Position numbers and translations under genes: made by a program | Source of the DNA: Pseudomonadota bacterium | GTDB taxonomy: Bacteria > Pseudomonadota > Gammaproteobacteria > Burkholderiales > Rhodocyclaceae | Assembly: GCA_018241665.1 (NCBI GenBank) | Contig: JAFEDK010000008.1 | Location: 243,279 to 307,278, forward strand | Reading direction: 5' to 3' | Length of the DNA: 64,000 bases | The notes under the pieces: generated by a model | Told to the model about the DNA's origin: nothing | Databases searched by the model: none | Seen by the model: only the letters and a program-made list of their open reading frames with translations | Shown here: positions 51,448-60,320 of the stretch, piece by piece | How positions within the stretch are numbered: the stretch's first letter is position 1 | How the letters are laid out: every line of letters begins with the position of its first letter

Positions 51448-53950
51448 GAGCTTTCACTTTCTTCTTTGCTCCGCCAGCTGCGCTCTTGCGCGGCTTGGCG
51501 GCCTTGGTCTTCTTGGAGGGTTTGCCTGCCTTCGACTTGCCGGGCTTGGACGGCGCCGCTTCCTTGGCACTGCCTCCGGTTTTTTTCTTCGCACCGACAC
51601 CGGGCGTCGCTGCGACAGCCACCGGCACCTCACTCTTCACGACGCGCCGACGAGGCTTGGCCGACGCAGGGGAAGTCTCGGCGGCGGGCACGGCAGCAGT
51701 CACGGCCGCCCGTTCACGTTCGGTCTTGCCAACCCGCTCGGTCGGCCGCTGCGGCCCCTGGATCAGACGGAAGTCGATCTTGCTCGCTTCCATATTGACC
51801 CGTACCAGCTGGATGCGCACCCGGTCGGACAAGCGATAGCGCTCGCCGGTCCGCTCGCCGACCAGCGCGTGATGCGCCTCGTCGAAGTGGAAGTAGTCGC
51901 TACCCAGGTCGGAGATGTGCACGAGGCCTTCGACAAAGACGTCGTCGAGGGCGACAAAGAGGCCGAAAGGTACCACCGCCGAGACGCTGCCGTCGAACTC
52001 CTCGCCGATGCGGTCCTGCATGTAATAGCACTTGAGCCAGTTCTCCACGTCACGGTCGGCTTCATCCGCGCGCCTTTCGGTCATGGAACAGTGCAGACCG
52101 ATCTCGTCCCAGACGCCCCCCTCCTGGGCCGGCGTATATTGCTCACCCGCCAGCACCGCCTTGATCGCCCGGTGGACGAGCAGATCCGGATAGCGGCGGA
52201 TCGGCGATGTGAAATGGGTGTAGGCCTCGTAGGCGAGCCCGAAGTGCCCTACGTTGTCCGGGCTATAAACCGCCTGACGCAGGGAACGCAGCATCACCGT
52301 CTGCAGCAGCTGCAGGTCCGGGCGATCCTGAATCTTTTCGAGCAACTTCGCGTAATCAGAGGCATGAGGCTCCTCGCCCCCGCCCAGTTGCAGACCGAAC
52401 TCACCCAGGAAGTCCCGCAGCTTGGCCAGCTTCTCCGGCGTCGGTCCCTCATGCACCCGGTACAGGGCCGGATGCTCATGGGAGCTCAGGAATTCCGATG
52501 CACACACATTGGCCGCCAGCATGCACTCCTCGATCAGGCGGTGCGCGTCATTACGACTCTCCGGCACGATCTTCTCGATCTTGCCGTTGTCGTCGAAGAT
52601 CATCCGGGTTTCCTGGGTCTCGAAGTCGATCGCCCCCCGCTTGGCCCGTGCCTTCAGCAGCACGCGGAACAGCTTGTCCAGGTTCTGCAGATGGGGCAGC
52701 AGTTCGCCGACACTGTCGATCGCAGCCGGCTCCTGCTCGTAAAGCGCAGCCGCCACCTGGTTGTAGGTCAAGCGCGCCTTCGAGAACATCACCGCAGGGT
52801 AAAAGCGGTACTGCTTGATCGCCCCGGTCTGGGAGATCGCCATGTCGCACACCATGCACAGGCGCTCCACCTGCGGATTGAGCGAACAGAGTCCGTTGGA
52901 CAGTTTCTCCGGCAGCATCGGGATCACCCGCCGCGGGAAGTAAACCGAATTGCCACGCTCGTAGCCTTCTCCATCCAGCGCCGAACCGACAGTCACATAA
53001 TGGGACACGTCGGCGATCGCCACCACGAGGCGGAAGCCACGCCCCTGTTTCTCACAGTAGACGGCATCGTCGAAGTCCCGCGCCGTCTCGCCGTCGATGG
53101 TCACCAGGGGCAAGGCCGTGAGGTCTTCCCTGCCCTTCCAGTCCATCTTGCGCACCTTGTCGGGCAGGCGCCGGGCCTGCTCCTTGGCGGCTTTGGAGAA
53201 CTCGAAGGGCAGCTCATGCTTGCGCAGGGCGATCTCGATCTCCATGCCGGGATCCGCGTAGTTGCCAAGCACCTCGACCACCTGGCCGATCGGCTGCGCA
53301 TAGCGGGTGGGCTGCTCGATCAGTTCGACCACCACCACCTGCCCGGCCGTCACCTTCTTCTTGCCCCCCGGAGCCAGCAGGACTTCCTGTGCGATGCGCC
53401 GGTTCTCCGGCACCACGCGGGCCACACCATGCTCGACCAGCACGCGGCCGACGATGCGCGTATTTGCACGCTCCAGCACCTCGACGATCTTGCCTTCCGG
53501 CCGCCCACGCCGATCGGTACCGGCCAGACGGACCATCACCCTGTCGCCGTGGAGAACCTCTCGCATCTCGTTGGGGCTCAGGAAGACATCCGGCCCCTCC
53601 TCGTCCGTCACGACGAAGCCGTAACCATCCGGATGCCCCTGCACGGTGCCGCGGATCAGGTCAGCCTTGGACGGCAGCAGATAGTCGCCACGCCGGTTGC
53701 GCATGGCCTGGCCATCCCGCTCCATTGCAAACATGCGACGCTCGAAGAACTCGAGCTCGACCGGCAGGATGTCCAGCGCGGTGGCCAGATCGGCAAACGC
53801 CAGCGGAACGCCGTGCTCGGCGAGCGTCTGCATGATGAATTCCCGGCTCGGCAGCGGGAAGTCGTACTTCTGGCACTCGCGCTCGAAGAAGGGATCGCTG
53901 CGGCGCAGCTTGCTCAGTTTTTTTGTGTTTTTTGATTTAGATATTGACAC
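51440..53950 (-). CDS. rnr: Ribonuclease R
   Basis: An 836-residue 3'-5' exoribonuclease that degrades structured RNA and takes part in rRNA quality control. In order: a helix-turn-helix-like N-terminus, two cold-shock domains (about 80-230), the RNB catalytic domain with RDFDDAVY near residue 290 (metal-binding Asp residues), an S1 domain (about 645-725), and a Lys/Ala-rich basic tail. The start is a GTG at 53950 giving MSISKSKNTKKLSKLRRSDP; it lies within the -35 element of the divergent tRNA-Leu promoter. rlmB and a hugZ-like gene follow in the same operon. Confidence 0.96.
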   Translation of the reverse strand: MSISKSKNTKKLSKLRRSDPFFERECQKYDFPLPSREFIMQTLAEHGVPLAFADLATALDILPVELEFFERRMFAMERDGQAMRNRRGDYLLPSKADLIRGTVQGHPDGYGFVVTDEEGPDVFLSPNEMREVLHGDRVMVRLAGTDRRGRPEGKIVEVLERANTRIVGRVLVEHGVARVVPENRRIAQEVLLAPGGKKKVTAGQVVVVELIEQPTRYAQPIGQVVEVLGNYADPGMEIEIALRKHELPFEFSKAAKEQARRLPDKVRKMDWKGREDLTALPLVTIDGETARDFDDAVYCEKQGRGFRLVVAIADVSHYVTVGSALDGEGYERGNSVYFPRRVIPMLPEKLSNGLCSLNPQVERLCMVCDMAISQTGAIKQYRFYPAVMFSKARLTYNQVAAALYEQEPAAIDSVGELLPHLQNLDKLFRVLLKARAKRGAIDFETQETRMIFDDNGKIEKIVPESRNDAHRLIEECMLAANVCASEFLSSHEHPALYRVHEGPTPEKLAKLRDFLGEFGLQLGGGEEPHASDYAKLLEKIQDRPDLQLLQTVMLRSLRQAVYSPDNVGHFGLAYEAYTHFTSPIRRYPDLLVHRAIKAVLAGEQYTPAQEGGVWDEIGLHCSMTERRADEADRDVENWLKCYYMQDRIGEEFDGSVSAVVPFGLFVALDDVFVEGLVHISDLGSDYFHFDEAHHALVGERTGERYRLSDRVRIQLVRVNMEASKIDFRLIQGPQRPTERVGKTERERAAVTAAVPAAETSPASAKPRRRVVKSEVPVAVAATPGVGAKKKTGGSAKEAAPSKPGKSKAGKPSKKTKAAKPRKSAAGGAKKKVKARV

Positions 53951-53971
53951 GGATAATTTCTACTCTATAAT
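53944..53971 (+). promoter_or_regulatory. Consensus promoter of the first tRNA-Leu
   Basis: TTGACA (53944-53949), 16 bases, TATAAT (53966-53971); transcription would start a few bases before the tRNA. The -35 overlaps the rnr start codon. Confidence 0.85.
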
Positions 53972-53983
53972 TCTCGGCTCGTT

Positions 53984-54068
53984 GCCCAGATGGCGAAATT
54001 GGTAGACGCGCTAGTTTCAGGTACTAGTGCCGCGAGGCGTGGAGGTTCGAGTCCTCTTCTGGGCACCA
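53984..54068 (+). tRNA. tRNA-Leu (anticodon CAG), copy 1
   Basis: An 85-base class II tRNA with a long variable arm and encoded CCA. The acceptor pairs GCCCAGA with TCTGGGC; the anticodon arm is CTAGTTTCAGGTACTAG. It is identical to the two copies that follow. Confidence 0.97.
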
Positions 54069-54075
54069 GAATTAC

Positions 54076-54104
54076 AAAAGCCAGTCCATTCGACTGGCTT
54101 TTTG
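54076..54104 (+). terminator. Terminator after tRNA-Leu copy 1
   Basis: AAAAGCCAGTC and GACTGGCTTTT pair over 11 bp around CATTC, followed by a T run. Confidence 0.9.
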
Positions 54105-54190
54105 TTTGTTTGTTCAAAGCGCAATGCATTGGAACAGGCTGAAAGCGGGCTCGTCTCGTTTCTCACTGCAGGAAAGTTCTCTTGAATGGC

Positions 54191-54218
54191 TTGCATCGGG
54201 ATCAACTTGTTCTATAAT
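54191..54218 (+). promoter_or_regulatory. Promoter of tRNA-Leu copy 2
   Basis: TTGCAT (54191-54196), 16 bases, TATAAT (54213-54218). Confidence 0.75.
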
Positions 54219-54230
54219 AGCGCTTTCGTT

Positions 54231-54315
54231 GCCCAGATGGCGAAATTGGTAGACGCGCTAGTTTCAGGTACTAGTGCCGCGAGGCGTGGAGGTTCGAGTC
54301 CTCTTCTGGGCACCA
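54231..54315 (+). tRNA. tRNA-Leu (anticodon CAG), copy 2
   Basis: Identical in all 85 bases to copy 1, including the encoded CCA and the anticodon CAG. It has its own promoter and terminator rather than being processed from a common precursor. Confidence 0.97.
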
Positions 54316-54323
54316 AGATTAAT

Positions 54324-54349
54324 AAAGCCGGTCAATTGGCCGGCTTTTA
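54324..54349 (+). terminator. Terminator after tRNA-Leu copy 2
   Basis: AAAGCCGGTC and GGCCGGCTTTT pair over 10 bp (one G-T pair) with loop AATT, then a T-rich stretch. Confidence 0.8.
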
Positions 54350-54410
54350 ATTTGCAAGCTAGTCAAAGTATTTATTTGATATAGCTCACGCAAAAAAGTT
54401 CAAAAAGAAC

Positions 54411-54438
54411 TTGCGTTAAAAAAAAGATCGCCTATAAT
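54411..54438 (+). promoter_or_regulatory. Promoter of tRNA-Leu copy 3
   Basis: TTGCGT (54411-54416), 16 bases, TATAAT (54433-54438), in an A-rich stretch. Confidence 0.75.
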
Positions 54439-54451
54439 GGCAATCTTCGCT

Positions 54452-54536
54452 GCCCAGATGGCGAAATTGGTAGACGCGCTAGTTTCAGGTACTAGTGCCG
54501 CGAGGCGTGGAGGTTCGAGTCCTCTTCTGGGCACCA
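54452..54536 (+). tRNA. tRNA-Leu (anticodon CAG), copy 3
   Basis: Identical in all 85 bases to copies 1 and 2. The flanking DNA differs between copies apart from promoter and terminator elements. Confidence 0.97.
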
Positions 54537-54541
54537 AAATT

Positions 54542-54575
54542 CAAAGAGCCGGTCATTCGACCGGCTCTTTTTGTT
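54542..54575 (+). terminator. Terminator after tRNA-Leu copy 3
   Basis: AAAGAGCCGGTC and GACCGGCTCTTT pair over 12 bp around ATTC, followed by a T run. Confidence 0.9.
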
Positions 54576-54666
54576 TTCAAGTCCGCAATCACAGCTCTTC
54601 CATCCATCGGCAAAGCAGCGCACACTGATGCAGCCGATTGCCGCATACGCGCCGCACGGGAGAGCA

Positions 54667-55017
54667 ATGATGAACAGGACTTCTGCCGAGCGCCAGGAGG
54701 GTATCTGGCGTCTCCTGTATCGCTACCTCTGGCCCTTCCCCTACTTCCGGGACGTAAGTCGCGGCACCCTGCTCGAACGACAACAAAACTATCGCTACAA
54801 CCGGCGCATGGGCATTCACCACCTGCCTGGATTCGTCGCCAAATGGGTGTTTCTAACGCTGTTCTTCTTCGTCCTCGGCATCCTCTGCGAACAGTTGCTC
54901 GAAGTCGTATTGCCAGCAGCCTGCTGTTATGTAACCGGGACCTGGACCCTCACCATCGTCATTCAACTCCTGGTTGCCTGGTTATGGTTGTGGCGCTTTC
55001 CCGAGCTAAGCCGATAA
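54667..55017 (+). CDS. Hypothetical two-helix membrane protein
   Basis: A 116-residue protein starting at ATG 54667 (MMNRTSAERQEG), with GGAG about eight bases upstream. The cytoplasmic N-terminal 50 residues are rich in Tyr, Arg and Trp (YRYLWPFPYFRDV, QQNYRYNRRMG). Two predicted membrane helices follow (WVFLTLFFFVLGILCEQLLEVV and WTLTIVIQLLVAWLWLW). No family is recognised. It lies downstream of the tRNA-Leu array, whose terminator separates it, and 200 bases before a c-di-GMP sensor gene on the same strand. That 200-base gap holds nothing I can recognise. Confidence 0.6.
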   Translation: MMNRTSAERQEGIWRLLYRYLWPFPYFRDVSRGTLLERQQNYRYNRRMGIHHLPGFVAKWVFLTLFFFVLGILCEQLLEVVLPAACCYVTGTWTLTIVIQLLVAWLWLWRFPELSR

Positions 55018-55219
55018 CGCCCACGCCAGTGGCACCTCAAACTTCGATCACGTCACGGTGATACCCCTTTCTGAGTTGTGGAAATGCCCCATCAAGGTTA
55101 GTCTCTGCCGCCGCTGACGAGCCGTCTATCGCTCCCGGCAATGGATGCAGCGCGTAAACGCCTGCGCGACCGACCGTTATTGATATCCGCCCGGCTCCCT
55201 TGCCGGACGCTGAGGGAGC

Positions 55220-58200
55220 ATGGCCAACATTCCGCGTGGCAAGGAAGCTGTACGGTGGCTCGCCAGCCAGCATGCGCCCACTACATATTTGCTGCTCCTC
55301 GTTGCCGGAATCGGTGGAGTTCTTCTCTCGTTCCTGCTCGGCTACCTGGACGCCGAGCGGCAGGCGAGCGACGCCCGCAGCAAAGCGACGACCGAGCTGG
55401 CCCGCGTCAGCGCGATGCTCGAAGGACAGGTCCGCAGCACGTTCGGAGCAGCCGAAGGTATTGCGCAAATCCTGAGCATCGACGGCGATATTCAGGCGAC
55501 CCATTTTTCCGGCATGGCCCAAATGGCCATCGCGGCCTCTCCACATATCCGCAATGTCGCCCTGCTTCCCGACGATGTGATCCGGAAGATCTACCCGTTC
55601 GAGGGGAACGACGCAGCCCTGGGAGCGAACCTCGCTCAGATCCCGGAACAGTACGCCACGATCCTCCGCGCCCGGGAAAGCGGCCACGCGCTGCTGGCCG
55701 GCCCGGTGAAGCTCGTTCAGGGCGGCTACGGACTGATCTACCGTCACCCCATCTTCACCACGTCAGCCGACGAGCGACACTACTGGGGGACGATGTCCAT
55801 CGTTGCAAATCTGGATGGCCTCATACGCGCCAGCGGAATCACCAACGAAAGCACCCTGCGCTTGAGCCTCCGCGGCAGGGACGGACTCGGCAGCGCCGGT
55901 GAAATCATCTGGGGCGACGACACCGTCCTAGACGACAATCCGGTCAATCTTGCCGTCACCGTCCCGGGAGGCGTCTGGCAACTTTCCGCGGTCCCTCTCG
56001 ACGGCTGGCCCAGCCAGTCTCCGCTCCGCTCCCAGCTGTTCCTGATCTCGATTGCCAACACGGTCCTGGTGCTGTTCTTCATTGCCCAGTTGATGCGTCG
56101 CAATCGCCTGATCCGGCAGAGAAACGAGAGTCTCTCCAGGGAAATCACCGAACACAAGGCCACCGAGGAAGCACTTGGTCTGCAGCAGGCACTGCTGCAG
56201 ACCATCGTCGACCATGCCCCATCCCTGATCTACCTGTTCGACAAGGACGGGCGTCTGCAGTGGTCCAACCGCTGTTTCGAGGCGGCCGTCGGATCCCGGT
56301 TGAACACCATGCAGGGGATGCCGCGGGAGCACTTCCAGCCAATGGAACTCGCACAGCAGCAACGCCACAACGATCTGGCAGTCTTGGCAAACGGAAGCGC
56401 CATGCGCTTCGAAGAACAACTGGACGACCACGGCCAGGAGCGCACTTATCTGACGACCAAGTGCCCGCTCCCCGGCCCCGACGGGCAGCCGCACGCCATC
56501 CTCGGCATCTCCACCGACATCACGGAGATCAAGCAGACCACCGAGCAACTACGGCTGGCAGGCGTCGTCATGGCCAACACTGCCGATGCCGTGATGATCA
56601 CCGATGCCCACAGCACGATCCTGTCGGTCAACCGCGCCTTCACCGACATCACCGGCTACAGCGCCGACGAAGCGATCGGCCAGAGCCCCCGCCTGCTGCG
56701 CTCGGACCGCCAGCCTCCTGAATTCTATCGGGCCATGTGGGAGACCCTCCGCAGCACCGGCGTCTGGCGCGGCGAAATCTGGAACCGCCGCAAGAGTGGC
56801 GCCCTGTACCCGGAATGGCTCACGATCAATGCCGTCAATGACGACAAGGGCAACCATGTGAACTACGTGGCGGTTTTTTCGGACATCTCGGCGATCAAGC
56901 ACTCCCAGGCTGAACTCGAACGCTTGGCGCACTATGACCCGCTGACCGACCTGCCCAACCGGACCCTGTTCCACCACCAGCTACAGCATGACCTCGATCG
57001 CGCGCTCCGCTACAACCGGCAGCTTGCAGTACTGATCCTCGACCTGGACGGATTCAAGACCGTCAACGACAGCCTGGGTCACCCGGTCGGCGACCGTCTG
57101 CTCCAACAGGCTGCGGAACGCTTCAAGCACTGTCTGCGGGTCGAAGACACCGTTTCCCGCCTCGGTGGCGACGAGTTCGCCGTGATCCTCAGCGATCTCG
57201 GACAAGACACCGATGCGATCGCCGTAGTCAAGAAGATCCTCCAGGCCCTGCAGGAACCCTTCGACCTGGATGGCAATGCCGCGCTGGTCACCGCCAGCAT
57301 CGGCATCGCCATCGCGCCCACCGACGGCAGTACATCGGAAGAACTGGTCCGCAATGCCGACACCGCCATGTACGGTGCCAAGGAAGGCGGGCGCAACAGT
57401 TACCGCTTTTATCAAGCCGAGATGACACGCAGGGCTCAGGACCGGCTGACCCGCGAACGAGCGCTTCGGCGCGCCCTGGAGGAAAGGGAATTCGAGCTCT
57501 GGTATCAACCCAAGCTGGACCTCAGCAGCGGCCGGGTCAGTGGTGCCGAAGCGCTCCTGCGCTGGAGGGACCCCCAGCGCGGGATGATCTCCCCAGCCGA
57601 GTTCATTCCACTGGCGGAGCGGACCGCGCTGATCATCCCGATTGGCGAACTGGTGCTCGACACCGTCTGCGCGCAGATCAGCCAGTGGCGCGGCAACGGA
57701 CTTGAAACCGGACGCATCGCCATCAACGTCGCCGCCCTGCAGATCGAACGCAGCGACTATGTAAATACGCTGGCCTGTGCTCTGGCACACCACGGGCTCC
57801 CTCCGGAGGTGCTGGAGGTGGAGGTCACCGAAAGCCTGATCATGGAAAATCCGGAACATGCCCGCCAGGTGATCCACGCAATCCAGGATCTCGGCGTCAC
57901 GACCGCGGTCGATGATTTCGGCACCGGCTACTCCTCCCTCGCCTACCTGAAGGTTTTGCCGATCAACAACCTGAAGGTGGACCGGGCCTTCGTTTCCGAT
58001 CTGCCCCACGACGAGAACGATGTTGCCATCACCCGGGCCATCGTCGGCCTGGGCCAGACCCTCGGTTTCGAGATCACCGCCGAAGGCATCGAAACCTTGG
58101 AGCAGCTCGAATTCCTGCGCAGCATCGGCTGCAATCATGGCCAGGGATATCTGTTCGGCAAACCCATGCCGGTCGCCGAATTCGAGGACTGGATCATCCG

Positions 58201-58225
58201 CGGCCAGCACGGCGAAGGCATCTAG
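55220..58225 (+). CDS. CHASE-PAS-PAS-GGDEF-EAL cyclic-di-GMP enzyme
   Basis: A 1001-residue inner-membrane sensor. An N-terminal helix (about 22-45), a periplasmic CHASE domain (about 65-255), a second helix (about 275-295), a short coiled coil, two PAS domains (about 320-440 and 445-570), a GGDEF domain (about 580-730) and an EAL domain (about 745-995) follow in order. The cyclase signature RLGGDEF and the phosphodiesterase signature GAEALLRW are both intact, so it could make or break cyclic di-GMP. The start has GGGAG upstream. Its stop codon overlaps the stop of the convergent GGDEF-EAL gene. It could tune exopolysaccharide output, but nothing in the sequence shows the link. Confidence 0.93.
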   Translation: MANIPRGKEAVRWLASQHAPTTYLLLLVAGIGGVLLSFLLGYLDAERQASDARSKATTELARVSAMLEGQVRSTFGAAEGIAQILSIDGDIQATHFSGMAQMAIAASPHIRNVALLPDDVIRKIYPFEGNDAALGANLAQIPEQYATILRARESGHALLAGPVKLVQGGYGLIYRHPIFTTSADERHYWGTMSIVANLDGLIRASGITNESTLRLSLRGRDGLGSAGEIIWGDDTVLDDNPVNLAVTVPGGVWQLSAVPLDGWPSQSPLRSQLFLISIANTVLVLFFIAQLMRRNRLIRQRNESLSREITEHKATEEALGLQQALLQTIVDHAPSLIYLFDKDGRLQWSNRCFEAAVGSRLNTMQGMPREHFQPMELAQQQRHNDLAVLANGSAMRFEEQLDDHGQERTYLTTKCPLPGPDGQPHAILGISTDITEIKQTTEQLRLAGVVMANTADAVMITDAHSTILSVNRAFTDITGYSADEAIGQSPRLLRSDRQPPEFYRAMWETLRSTGVWRGEIWNRRKSGALYPEWLTINAVNDDKGNHVNYVAVFSDISAIKHSQAELERLAHYDPLTDLPNRTLFHHQLQHDLDRALRYNRQLAVLILDLDGFKTVNDSLGHPVGDRLLQQAAERFKHCLRVEDTVSRLGGDEFAVILSDLGQDTDAIAVVKKILQALQEPFDLDGNAALVTASIGIAIAPTDGSTSEELVRNADTAMYGAKEGGRNSYRFYQAEMTRRAQDRLTRERALRRALEEREFELWYQPKLDLSSGRVSGAEALLRWRDPQRGMISPAEFIPLAERTALIIPIGELVLDTVCAQISQWRGNGLETGRIAINVAALQIERSDYVNTLACALAHHGLPPEVLEVEVTESLIMENPEHARQVIHAIQDLGVTTAVDDFGTGYSSLAYLKVLPINNLKVDRAFVSDLPHDENDVAITRAIVGLGQTLGFEITAEGIETLEQLEFLRSIGCNHGQGYLFGKPMPVAEFEDWIIRGQHGEGI

Positions 58226-60039
58226 GCAGCAGCCAGCTCGAGGGCGCCGTGCGCCGACAGCCACGCAGGAAAGCGCGCGGCCTCGATGGGCCTGGAAAAC
58301 AGGTAGCCCTGCCCTTCATGGCAGTGCATTTGTCTCAGTACCGCCACCTCAGCGGGCTTTTCAATTCCTTCGGCAACGATCTCCAGAGACAGGCTGTTGG
58401 CAAGCGCCACGATGGCCCGAGCGATCGATTCATTCACCGGCGTGCTGTCGATATCGCGGACGAAGGACTGGTCGATCTTCAGGCGATCGATAGGAAAGCG
58501 CCGCAGATAGCTGAGGCTGGAAAAACCGGTGCCGAAATCGTCTATGGCCAGCCGAATACCGAGCGCCTTGATTTCGTTGAGGGTACGCAGCACCTCCTCC
58601 ACATCCTTCATCAACACCGTCTCAGTCAATTCAAGCTCGAGCAGCGCGGGCTCGACGGCGAACTCCGCGAGCTGGGCCATCAGGAAGCCGACAAAGCCCT
58701 TCTGACGAAGTTGCAGCGCCGAAATATTGACGGCCACGGGCAGCGGTGCCATCCCCTGCCCCTGCCACGCACACAGTTGCGCGAGCGCCTGGCGCAGGAC
58801 CCACTCGCCCAACTGGATGATGAGGCCGCTCTCCTCTGCTACCGGAATGAACTGCATGGGCGGAATCAAGCCACGCCGCGGGTGATGCCAACGCAACAGC
58901 GCCTCCACCCCGCGCACCCTGCAGTCGGTCAGACCGACCTGAGGCTGGAAGAACAACACCAGCTCATCCCGCTCGATCGCCCCGCGCAGCTCGCTTTCTA
59001 GGGACATGCTGGCAGGATTGTAGGTATGCATCTCCGGGGTGTAGGAACAGAAGCCGTTGCGGCCGGCCGATTTGGCCTCGTACATCGCCGCATCGGCCTT
59101 GCTCAGCAGATTGTGGATCTGATCATCGTCGCGCGGGTAGATCGCGCTGCCGATGCTGACGGTGGCCACCAGGGAGTGACCGAGCATTGCTATCGGTTCC
59201 TGCATCGAGGCCACGATCCGGTCCGCCACCAGTTCGGCCTGCTCCGGGGTGGACAGATTCTCCATCAACACAACGAACTCGTCCCCGGCCAGCCGGGCCA
59301 CGGTATCCACCTGCCGTGCGGACGCCTTCAGGCGCGACACAATACGGCGCAACACCTCGTCGCCAGCGCTATGGCCGAGGGAATCATTAATCTGCTTGAA
59401 GCGATCCACATCGATGAACAGCAAGGCCACCAGGCTGCCCTTTCGGTCGGCCTCCAGACAGGCCTGCTCAAGGCGGTCGGCCAGCAGCGCACGATTGGGA
59501 ATGCCGGTCAGCGCATCGTAGTGGGCCAGGTAATAGAGCTCGGCCTGCTTGCGCTGCGTGATCGTGTTGAGCAGATCGTGGCCGTTGGCCACCCCCACGT
59601 AGCGCCCCTGCCGGCTAACCAAGAAGCCTGTCACCATGTGCTGCATGCCGGCATCGATGATCATCCGTGCCGCGTCTTCCACCGTGCTGCCTTCATCCAC
59701 CACCAGCGGTGGCGAGCTGTCGTACTGCTCGTAGGCGAGCAAATCGACGATGCTTCGGCGGCCGAACAGCTCCCGGATGTATGGACGCCCGAAGAACTCG
59801 ACGAAGGACTTGCGATCCAGCAGCGCCAGCGGACGCCCCTGCTCATCCACGACAGGCAGCGCGTACAGGCCGGCATCCACGAAAAAGCGGTCGAGCGCGC
59901 ATTGGCAGGAGGCGCTCACCGCCAGGGCCTCCGTGGCACGCGACAGCTGACGCACGGTCGTCGGCTGTTGCAGCTGGCCATTGAAGACATACGCCGCGCG
60001 GCGTGGCAGGAAGGTGGAAGTCGAAGGCGTAGGGCTCAT
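58222..60039 (-). CDS. CBS-GGDEF-EAL cyclic-di-GMP protein
   Basis: A 605-residue cytosolic protein starting at MSPTPSTSTFLPRR (ATG 60039). A CBS pair (about residues 25-165) with the segment FVDAGLYALPVVDEQGRPLALL (in part) is followed by GGDEF (about 175-340) and EAL (about 350-600). The cyclase motif is AGDEF, a variant that some active enzymes carry; EAL is intact in GVEALLRW, with DDFGTGFSSL downstream. CBS domains usually bind adenine nucleotides. It may act chiefly as a phosphodiesterase. The stop overlaps the convergent sensor gene by four bases. The gap upstream (60040-60320) holds only the ACAD terminator. Confidence 0.9.
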   Translation of the reverse strand: MSPTPSTSTFLPRRAAYVFNGQLQQPTTVRQLSRATEALAVSASCQCALDRFFVDAGLYALPVVDEQGRPLALLDRKSFVEFFGRPYIRELFGRRSIVDLLAYEQYDSSPPLVVDEGSTVEDAARMIIDAGMQHMVTGFLVSRQGRYVGVANGHDLLNTITQRKQAELYYLAHYDALTGIPNRALLADRLEQACLEADRKGSLVALLFIDVDRFKQINDSLGHSAGDEVLRRIVSRLKASARQVDTVARLAGDEFVVLMENLSTPEQAELVADRIVASMQEPIAMLGHSLVATVSIGSAIYPRDDDQIHNLLSKADAAMYEAKSAGRNGFCSYTPEMHTYNPASMSLESELRGAIERDELVLFFQPQVGLTDCRVRGVEALLRWHHPRRGLIPPMQFIPVAEESGLIIQLGEWVLRQALAQLCAWQGQGMAPLPVAVNISALQLRQKGFVGFLMAQLAEFAVEPALLELELTETVLMKDVEEVLRTLNEIKALGIRLAIDDFGTGFSSLSYLRRFPIDRLKIDQSFVRDIDSTPVNESIARAIVALANSLSLEIVAEGIEKPAEVAVLRQMHCHEGQGYLFSRPIEAARFPAWLSAHGALELAAA

Positions 60040-60250
60040 GAATTGCGAAGCCGCCCCTGGAGACCCATCTGGCCACCCCGGACCGGCCCACCGGAAACAC
60101 GGAAAACCGGGATACTGCGCATCAAGTATTACAGAACGACGACAGCCCCCCCCGTCGGCAGCCGCTCCCCGGCCCGAAAACCCATGCCATTCAATTGAAA
60201 GGGCTTTTCCCGGCCAGTACCCTTGATGCAAGACGAATGACAGTAGAAAC

Positions 60251-60288
60251 GCAAAGGCCGCTCCCGGCGGGGGAACGGCCGGCCTTGC
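60251..60288 (-). terminator. Terminator of the etf-acyl-CoA dehydrogenase operon
   Basis: GCAAaGGCCG and CGGCCggccttGC form a GC-rich hairpin 33 bases past the dehydrogenase stop, followed on the minus strand by TTTC. Pairing has small bulges, so the call is moderate. Confidence 0.55.
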
Positions 60289-60320
60289 AAAGCAAAACGG
60301 GTAAGGTCAGCGCTGGGGAC

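Noticed and set aside
54437-54667. Open frames reading MAKLVDALVSGTSAARRGG and, on the other strand, KRTRTSTPRGTST
   Set aside because: Both are well-known false translations of tRNA-Leu genes.
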